Shown piece after piece: positions 1 through 4,489 of a stretch of 7,430 nt of DNA. A program made the translations under genes and the position numbers. Under the pieces are notes generated by a model. That model searched no databases, was not told the DNA's origin, and saw only the letters and a list, made by a program, of their open reading frames with translations. The stretch spans positions 15,734-23,163 of the forward strand of contig PLSZ01000303.1 of assembly GCA_003164305.1 (NCBI GenBank). Direction: 5' to 3'. This stretch comes from Acetobacteraceae bacterium. Its GTDB lineage: Bacteria; Pseudomonadota; Alphaproteobacteria; Acetobacterales; Acetobacteraceae. Positions within the stretch are counted from its first letter, which is position 1. Every line of letters begins with the position of its first letter.

Positions 1-64
1 GCTCCAGAACGTCATCCTCGGGCTCGACCCGAGGATCAACCCCCACAGGCACCTTGTCCGACAT
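1..64 (-). CDS. 5' end of an unidentified gene, N-terminus only (partial)
   Basis: An ATG at 62-64 (minus strand) is preceded by a strong Shine-Dalgarno AAGGAGG four bases upstream, and the frame stays open to the left edge. The 21 visible codons begin MSDKVPVGV and continue DPRVEPEDDVLE. The second part is encoded by one arm of a palindromic repeat (positions 7-37), so the element contributes to the N-terminus; the same DPRV-x-P-x-DD peptide occurs in the exporter gene further right. The gene follows the chain-length-factor gene on the same strand after a gap of about 186 nt and is probably the next member of the pathway cluster. Too little is visible to name a family. The start is well supported by the ribosome binding site. 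The main doubt is whether the frame continues into a full protein beyond the window. Confidence 0.6.
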   Translation of the reverse strand, partial: MSDKVPVGVDPRVEPEDDVLE

Positions 65-118
65 TTGGCCTCCTTCGCGTGTCGAGAGATCCTCGGGTCG
101 AGCCCGAGGATGACGTTC
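7..118. repeat. Palindromic element: perfect 31-nt inverted repeat with 50-nt loop
   Basis: Positions 7-37 are the exact reverse complement of 88-118. Each arm contains its own smaller palindrome: stem ATCCTCGGG, five-base spacer, stem CCCGAGGAT. The form resembles dispersed GTCATCC...GGATC repeats common in alphaproteobacterial genomes (recalled knowledge, no search run). A diverged second copy is inside the exporter gene at 4768-4847, where the inner stem is ATCCCCGGG/CCCGGGGAT. Relative to this copy a T-A pair has become a C-G pair, a compensatory change that supports selection on, or copying through, the hairpin. One arm is coding for the leftmost gene, the other is in its leader, and the loop holds that gene's ribosome binding site and start codon. 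Confidence 0.9.
69..75 (-). promoter_or_regulatory. Strong Shine-Dalgarno (AAGGAGG) for the leftmost gene
   Basis: The minus strand reads AAGGAGG, then CCAA, then ATG. It is by far the best ribosome binding site in the window, where most other starts rely on stop/start overlaps. It lies in the 50-nt loop (38-87) between two perfectly complementary 31-nt arms, so an mRNA hairpin would display the binding site and start codon in its loop. Confidence 0.7.
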
Positions 119-177
119 GAAAGCCCGAGGATGACGTTCGAGCGCCTGAGGATGATGTTCGAGTGTCCGAGGATGAC
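101..177. repeat. Tandem 21-nt repeat array attached to the palindrome
   Basis: On the plus strand three consecutive 21-nt units follow the palindrome arm at 115-135, 136-156 and 157-177. Each begins GTTCGA and ends GAGGATGAC or GAGGATGAT. The unit looks like a duplication of the outer half of the arm (101-114 has the same ending CCCGAGGATGAC). The first unit matches best and later ones drift. Because 21 is a multiple of three, copy-number changes do not break a reading frame. On the plus strand the units read as heptapeptides VRKPEDD, VRAPEDD and VRVSEDD, then GER; the related element in the exporter gene reads VRWAVDD then GER at the same spacing. There are no spacers of CRISPR type. Confidence 0.85.
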
Positions 178-250
178 GGGGAGCGGCGAACAGCATCCTC
201 CCCGGGAGGCTTATCCTGACGCTGATGGGGTGTGTTCGCCGGCGCCAGGT
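178..250. other. Intergenic remainder with small inverted repeats
   Basis: This is the rest of the gap between the chain-length-factor stop and the repeat array. It contains CGGCGAACA (184-192) paired with TGTTCGCCG (233-241), and between them CCTCC-CCG-GGAGG (197-209), which can fold on itself. There is no T-run on either side, so a rho-independent terminator is not supported. I see no convincing gene or promoter here. Confidence 0.4.
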
Positions 251-1054
251 TCATCGCGGCTCGACCAGGATCGTGGCACCGGTGCCGGCGGCGGACTCCA
301 GGTGAACCGTCCCGCCGCGTTCCGCCGCCAGCGCCGCGAGCAGCGGCAGGCCGCGGGCCGCGGGGTTGGTCAGCCGCAACCGCTCCAGGCCAGAATCCGC
401 CATGGTCGTGGCCGCGTGGGAAGCGGGGCGGAGGGTCAGGCGTGCGCGGGTTCGCTCGGTCGACCAGGGGGTCAGGACCAGCGCAAGAGCGACGGGACCA
501 GCGATCGGGCGAACCTTATTCAGCGGCTCCGGATAGGGCAGGTCGTAGGCGACGAGGGTCACCGGCCGCTCATCCACCACCGCCTGGGCGGCGGCGTCCA
601 GCAGTCCGGCGGAGAAGCTGGAATCGAACGCGCACAGGCTGGTGCTCGGTTCGCACGAGCCGGTGGCGACAGCCCAGTACCCGGCCGGCGCGTTGTGCAC
701 CGAGTTGTGGAAGCGGGTGGGCGAGACCTCGCGCCGATCCGTGGCCAGAACGGCCAGGATGTCGGCGACGGTCGCGGTGTCGCCGCTGGAGGACGTGAAG
801 ACCATCGCCATGGAGGTGGGCTCGCGTCCGGCCTCGGTCAGGGCTTCCAATCCGGTGCCGATGGCCAGCCGGATCGCGGTTCCGGCGCGGCGCCGCTCGG
901 CGGGTGGCAACAACGCGATGGGCGGCGGTTCGAACGGCGCGGGTTCATACGCCGCCTCGCCCCGCAGCACGCCCAGAGACTCCGCCCAGCCGCGCAATCC
1001 TGGACCGGCCAGCCCGGCGCCCTCGACGAACACCTGGATCAAGGGGGGGATCAC
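251..1054 (-). CDS. Beta-ketoacyl synthase chain-length-factor-like protein (short KS-like partner)
   Basis: From the GTG at 1054 the product is 267 aa, beginning MIPPLIQVFVEGAGL. The GTG overlaps the stop of the ketosynthase gene (GTGA), implying translational coupling; a TTG at 1078 is also open but would lengthen the overlap. The protein resembles the short KS N-terminal-like family (PF13723) seen in aryl-polyene and related clusters, with the hallmark TRFHNSVHNAPAGYW at about residues 113-127. Where an active ketosynthase has its Cys (CACASS), this protein has AFDSSF, so the nucleophile is absent. It should be a non-catalytic partner that shapes the chain-length pocket, as in the known ApeO:ApeC KS:CLF heterodimer. 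Its position immediately after the KS gene agrees. The family assignment comes from recognised motifs; the chain length made cannot be inferred. Confidence 0.85.
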   Translation of the reverse strand: MIPPLIQVFVEGAGLAGPGLRGWAESLGVLRGEAAYEPAPFEPPPIALLPPAERRRAGTAIRLAIGTGLEALTEAGREPTSMAMVFTSSSGDTATVADILAVLATDRREVSPTRFHNSVHNAPAGYWAVATGSCEPSTSLCAFDSSFSAGLLDAAAQAVVDERPVTLVAYDLPYPEPLNKVRPIAGPVALALVLTPWSTERTRARLTLRPASHAATTMADSGLERLRLTNPAARGLPLLAALAAERGGTVHLESAAGTGATILVEPR

Positions 1055-2235
1055 GGCGCGCCGAACACCAGGCTGCAATTGCTGCCGCCAAAGCCGAACG
1101 AGTTGCTCAGCACGCGATCGACCCGCCCGGTCTCCGCGGCGAGTTGATACCGGCCGTGAAACGCCGGGTCGATCGTTTCGGTGTGCGGCGTGCCGGGCAC
1201 CAGACCGTGCTCGATCGCCAACGCCGAAATGATCGCCTCGACGATCCCCGCGGCGCCCAACGTGTGGCCGGTGTGGCCTTTGGTGGAGCCTCGGGCGGGG
1301 CCATCGCCGAACAGGTTGAACACCGCGAGGTCTTCGGCGATGTCTCCGACCCGCGTCGCGGTGCCGTGCATGTTGATGTAGTCGATCTGCTCCGCCCCGA
1401 TGCCGGCGCTGCTCAAAGCGCGTTCCATGGCGAGGCGGGCGCCGGCGCCCTCGGGGTGCGGCGACGACATGTGGTGCGCGTCATTGCTTTCGCCGAAGCC
1501 CAGAAGGTGGACGTTGGCGTCGCGCGATGACGGACGTTCGAGCAGGACGAAACCGGCGGCCTCGCCGATCGAGATGCCGTCGCGCGCCACGTCGAACGGG
1601 CGGCACGGTCCGGGCGCGTTCAGGGCCAGCGAATGAAATCCATACAATGTCGTCAGGCACAGCGAGTCCGAGCCGCCGACCACCGCCGCGTCGCACAGTC
1701 CGGCGGCGATCATGCGCGCGGCGTTGCCGAACGCCTTGGCCGAGGACGCGCAGGCGCAGGAGATGACGAACGCCGGCCCCTCAATGCCCAGACGCGCACG
1801 CAGGTAAGCGGCGAGGGAGCCGGTGTTGTGGGTTTGCTCGTAGTGGAAATCCGAGGGCAACTCTCCGGTGGCGGGATCGCGCGCGCGGAAGGCCTGCTCG
1901 GTTTGCAGGATGCCTGACGTGCTGGTGCCGACGACCAAAGCGACCCGTGCGGTGCCGTACCGTTCGATCGCCGCGCGCACGGCTTCGGCGAAGCCGTCCT
2001 GGCCCAGAGCGACCTCGGCCAGGCGGTTGTTGCGGCAGTCGAAGGCGGCGTGCTCGCCCTGCAGGCGGATGTTGTCGAGGGCCTGGATCTCACCCGTCCA
2101 GGTCGGCAACGTAACGGTTTCGAACGGCCGTGGACTGAGGCCGCTTTGTCCGGAGCGCAACGCCGTGAGGGTCGCGTCGAGGCCGAAGCCGACGCTGGAC
2201 GCGACGCACATATGGCTCAGGGCGAGCGGCCGCAT
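1051..2235 (-). CDS. Beta-ketoacyl-ACP synthase, FabF/KAS II type
   Basis: A 394-aa thiolase-fold condensing enzyme of usual KAS II length. It catalyses decarboxylative condensation of malonyl-ACP with an acyl-ACP in the cytoplasm. The catalytic set is complete: nucleophile Cys162 in CACASS, His290 in NMHGTAT, Lys319 and His324 in TKGHTGHTLGAAG, and the C-terminal glycine-rich NSFGFGGSN at about 378-386. The ATG at 2235 is two bases past the stop of the upstream lipoprotein gene (TGACGATG) and has no clear Shine-Dalgarno, so it is probably translated by coupling. The directly following CLF gene suggests that the two form a heterodimer devoted to a polyene or similar secondary product rather than housekeeping fatty acid synthesis; that specialisation is inferred from neighbours. 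Symbols such as fabF or apeO are plausible but not certain from sequence alone. Confidence 0.93.
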   Translation of the reverse strand: MRPLALSHMCVASSVGFGLDATLTALRSGQSGLSPRPFETVTLPTWTGEIQALDNIRLQGEHAAFDCRNNRLAEVALGQDGFAEAVRAAIERYGTARVALVVGTSTSGILQTEQAFRARDPATGELPSDFHYEQTHNTGSLAAYLRARLGIEGPAFVISCACASSAKAFGNAARMIAAGLCDAAVVGGSDSLCLTTLYGFHSLALNAPGPCRPFDVARDGISIGEAAGFVLLERPSSRDANVHLLGFGESNDAHHMSSPHPEGAGARLAMERALSSAGIGAEQIDYINMHGTATRVGDIAEDLAVFNLFGDGPARGSTKGHTGHTLGAAGIVEAIISALAIEHGLVPGTPHTETIDPAFHGRYQLAAETGRVDRVLSNSFGFGGSNCSLVFGAP

Positions 2236-2237
2236 CG

Positions 2238-3536
2238 TCAGGATCTTTGTCCGGGAGTGGTTGGCGAAAGACTGAGCGCGACGTCGAGTTGGCGTTTCTC
2301 GGCGGCGATCGCCTGGTAGTACCGGGCGTAGAACGCGCCGCGCGCGCCGTCGGCGGTCTTTGGGTGCGCCAGGATCGTGGCGTAGAGTCGTTCGAAATGC
2401 TTCATATTCGCACGCAGGTTGGTATAGCGCGGGTCGCTGAAGATTTGCTCGAAGTGCTGCTGATAGTGGCCGAAGGTCGGTTCGTCGTAAAAGATCAGCC
2501 GCAGGTTGGTGTTGTAGACGTCGTTAGGCTGGAACGCGCGTTCGGCTTCGGCGAGGCCTCCGGGACCGACCGGCAACGCACCGTTGGCGAGGATGGTGGC
2601 GCGCGCGGCCGGGTCGTCGTACAGCGCGTCCGGGTCGGCGACCGGCAGGTCGTTGGTACGGCGCATCAGGTTGACGAACTCGTTCTTCGGCACCGGAAAG
2701 TCGAACATGGCGAAGATGAAGGGCATGTCGGTCTTCCACTCGTCCCAGACGCCGGCGACCGCGAGCACGTTATGCGCGAGGTGCGTGCAATTGTTTTGCA
2801 ATACGTTCCAGTTGAACAATTCGCGCCCGGTCCGGTAGGGTTCATTGATGGCGTTCAGGTAGGTCACCACGCGGGCCATCTTGTCGCGGTTCAAGGGGAC
2901 GCGGGCGCAGTAACGATCGCGGCCCAGATTGACCGCGTAATCGGTGGCGATCGACATGTCGTACATGAAGTCGATTTTCGACATGGCGGCGGGCTGGGTG
3001 TCGAACACTTCCTTGTGGAACACGACGCCGTCGAGGATCCCCATCGCCCTGGCTTTCGCCTGGGTGCGCAGATAGGTGGCTTTTGTCACGGGTTCGCCGG
3101 GCGCGAGATCGCCGTGCATGACGAAATCACGTCCCTCGGTCGCGATCCAGTTGGCGTTGGCGTAATGATCGTTGACGCTGAGGCCGACGCCCTCGCCGGG
3201 TTTCGGGTCGCCCGGACCGCAGAGTGTGACGACAGGATAATGCGCGTCTTTGTCGCGGCAGACGCCGTTGAGGTAGAGGATCGAATGGCCGCCGGGCCCG
3301 CCAGGCACGATCTCGGCGCCGAAGCCGGGTTTCTTGCTGATTTCGGAGACGGCGCAGAACTCCGCGTACCACGGGTAGAGCGAGTCGTAGGACGCTTCGT
3401 TCAGGGTGCCCTCGGGTTGGGCGAACAGCGTGCTGGTGCAGCCGCCGAGCAGCATCGAAGCGCCAACCAGCCAGGCGACCGGAGCGCGAAATGTCAAGAT
3501 ATACCGGCCTGGGCCGAGCCCCGCGTCGTGTTCCAT
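2238..3536 (-). CDS. Predicted lipoprotein with separated His and Asn-Cys motifs (putative papain-like cysteine hydrolase)
   Basis: A 432-aa product from the ATG at 3536. A hydrophobic stretch (VAWLVGASML) ends in a lipobox LLGGC with the lipidated Cys at residue 33, predicting a membrane-anchored periplasm-facing protein. A TTG at 3497 would give a shorter, more standard signal peptide (Cys20) and may be the true start; an ATG at 3563 is a third option. Two motifs stand out: GGHSILYLN with His84, and QNNCTHLAHN with Cys250. A His before a hydrophobic strand followed much later by an Asn-Cys at a helix start is the pattern of permuted papain-like families (DUF4105, YiiX and LRAT-like). That resemblance is by eye and the catalytic role is inferred. 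The body is otherwise unfamiliar. The gene lies two bases before the KS gene, so it is co-translated with the lipid or polyene machinery and may process the product or its acyl carrier in the envelope. Confidence 0.8.
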   Translation of the reverse strand: MEHDAGLGPGRYILTFRAPVAWLVGASMLLGGCTSTLFAQPEGTLNEASYDSLYPWYAEFCAVSEISKKPGFGAEIVPGGPGGHSILYLNGVCRDKDAHYPVVTLCGPGDPKPGEGVGLSVNDHYANANWIATEGRDFVMHGDLAPGEPVTKATYLRTQAKARAMGILDGVVFHKEVFDTQPAAMSKIDFMYDMSIATDYAVNLGRDRYCARVPLNRDKMARVVTYLNAINEPYRTGRELFNWNVLQNNCTHLAHNVLAVAGVWDEWKTDMPFIFAMFDFPVPKNEFVNLMRRTNDLPVADPDALYDDPAARATILANGALPVGPGGLAEAERAFQPNDVYNTNLRLIFYDEPTFGHYQQHFEQIFSDPRYTNLRANMKHFERLYATILAHPKTADGARGAFYARYYQAIAAEKRQLDVALSLSPTTPGQRS

Positions 3537-3712
3537 TGGTCTGTCGCTGCCCGCGTCGCCCATGCTGCACTGGATGGAGACAACGTGGCGCCGGGTAGGT
3601 TCGTTCCGCGTCCGGCGACGATATTCGGCGTCCCGGCGTGGCGCGCGGAGACGATCGCGACCTGGCGCGCGGAGTTGTTCGACGTGCGCCATGTCGCGGC
3701 ACCGCTGTTCAC
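3494..3712 (-). CDS. Possible small ORF, 72 aa (doubtful)
   Basis: A GTG at 3712 preceded by a reasonable ribosome binding site (GGGAGAG, seven bases upstream) opens a 72-codon frame beginning MNSGAATWRTSNNSARQ. Its stop overlaps the alternative TTG start of the lipoprotein gene (TTGA at 3494-3497), mimicking the 4-nt overlaps elsewhere in this operon. The first 40 or so codons use mostly G or C at the third position, as real genes here do; the second half less so. The product is rich in Ala, Ser, Thr and Asn, with no recognisable domain, signal peptide or membrane segment. It would overlap the lipoprotein N-terminus if that gene starts at 3536. It may be a real small gene, a remnant, or chance. 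Confidence 0.25.
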   Translation of the reverse strand: MNSGAATWRTSNNSARQVAIVSARHAGTPNIVAGRGTNLPGATLSPSSAAWATRAATDQWNTTRGSAQAGIS

Positions 3713-3802
3713 CGTTGGTCTCTCCCGTTGGTTGCTTTGGCGTTGCCCACGGCCCAGGTGATGAGACTCTGAAGCATGCGAGATCGTGACGCAAGATTCG
3801 GC
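3537..3802. other. Interval between hydrolase and lipoprotein genes
   Basis: This gap of about 266 nt is the only sizeable break in the operon besides the repeat-filled one at the left. On the minus strand it holds a 22-codon ORF (ATG at 3774, MLQSLITWAVGNAKATNG, stop 3709) without a ribosome binding site, whose stop overlaps the GTG of the doubtful 72-aa ORF, and most of that ORF. I see no clear sigma-70 promoter, terminator hairpin or RNA gene. It could house an internal promoter for the lipoprotein-KS-CLF genes, but nothing visible proves it. Confidence 0.4.
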
Positions 3803-4489
3803 TCAGTCGGCGCGTTCGCGGGGATCGGCGCGGAAGGGTGCGTGCGGCAGCAGGTCTCGCCAGAGTCGTGTCCAGGTGGGCCAGTCGTGGCCGCCGGGGA
3901 TGATGGCGAGCCGATCGGGTGCCAGATGACCGGCGAGCAGACGTGACGCGTCCGCGTAACGATCGTGGTCGCCATGTCCGAGCAGCAGGTGTGGGTATGG
4001 GCCGGTCCAGGACTTCAACCAGGTCAGCAGGCGGCGCTCGATGTCATGCGCGGGCGGCTCGGGTCCGGGATCCCAGGCGGCGAGGCCGCCGGCCGCGGTG
4101 ACCTCGGCGATGGTGCCTCGGGTGGCCAGGAAGGGGGCGAGCAGGATGAGGCCGTCCACGCGCGCGAGCCCGGCCTTGGAATAGAGCAGGGCGCCCATGC
4201 CGCCGAGCGAGATCCCCAGCAGCCACAGCCTTCGGTAACCGCGGCGCAGGGCTGGCTCGATCGCCGCGTGATGCAGCCGAGCGGCGACGTTGCCGTCCAG
4301 GTAGTCGTCGGATTTGAGGTCGATGGCGACGGTATCCACCGGCTCGCCCAGGGCGTGGAGCGCGGTGAGGAAGCCGTGGCGGGCGAAATCGGCCGGGGAG
4401 AGATGCGCGCCGGGGAGCATGACGAGCAGGGTGCGCTCGGTGCCCTCGGCGGGGCCTGGGGTCCAGAGGGTGTGCAGGGTGGGCCTCAG
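3803..4489 (-). CDS. Alpha/beta hydrolase
   Basis: A small alpha/beta-hydrolase-fold protein, 228 aa if it starts at the CTG at 4489. Visible core: early strand TLLVMLPGAH, nucleophile elbow GISLGGMG with Ser94, acid region GHGDHD (Asp174 or Asp176), and catalytic His201 in IPGGHDW; together a complete Ser-Asp-His triad. No signal peptide or membrane segment is seen, so it is probably cytoplasmic. The start is unusual: no ATG or GTG lies in frame between the stop of the exporter gene and the first beta-strand. A TTG at 4633 would add 48 mostly Arg/Pro residues that are just the exporter's coding sequence read out of frame. CTG overlapping the exporter stop (CTGA) fits the coupling style of this operon. 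Its substrate is unknown; thioester or ester hydrolysis in product release or tailoring is plausible from the neighbours. Confidence 0.8.
   Translation of the reverse strand: MRPTLHTLWTPGPAEGTERTLLVMLPGAHLSPADFARHGFLTALHALGEPVDTVAIDLKSDDYLDGNVAARLHHAAIEPALRRGYRRLWLLGISLGGMGALLYSKAGLARVDGLILLAPFLATRGTIAEVTAAGGLAAWDPGPEPPAHDIERRLLTWLKSWTGPYPHLLLGHGDHDRYADASRLLAGHLAPDRLAIIPGGHDWPTWTRLWRDLLPHAPFRADPRERAD

Noticed and set aside
101..177. Possible CRISPR array
   Set aside because: The 21-nt units abut with no spacers between them; it is a tandem repeat attached to a palindrome.
184..241. Rho-independent terminator after the CLF gene
   Set aside because: The 9-bp arms are separated by 40 nt and no T-run follows on either strand; transcription probably continues into the leftmost gene.
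1055..1078. TTG at 1078 as start of the CLF gene
   Set aside because: The GTG at 1054 gives a 4-nt overlap with the KS stop, and the hydrophobic first strand begins just after it; the eight extra residues look like shadow sequence.
65..1147. Plus-strand ORF of 360 codons across the CLF region
   Set aside because: It is antisense to the well-supported CLF gene, has a Gly/Arg/Gln-rich composition typical of a shadow frame in GC-rich DNA, and its start lies in the repeat array.
2247..3761. Plus-strand ORF of 504 codons
   Set aside because: It is antisense to the lipoprotein gene, with a Val/Gly/Asp/Arg-rich sequence and no recognisable domain. The minus strand has a lipobox, motif-bearing protein and operon continuity.
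3537..3794. Longer N-terminus for the lipoprotein (from 3794)
   Set aside because: It would place about 85 Arg-rich residues ahead of a clear lipoprotein signal peptide and lipobox, which must be near the N-terminus to work.
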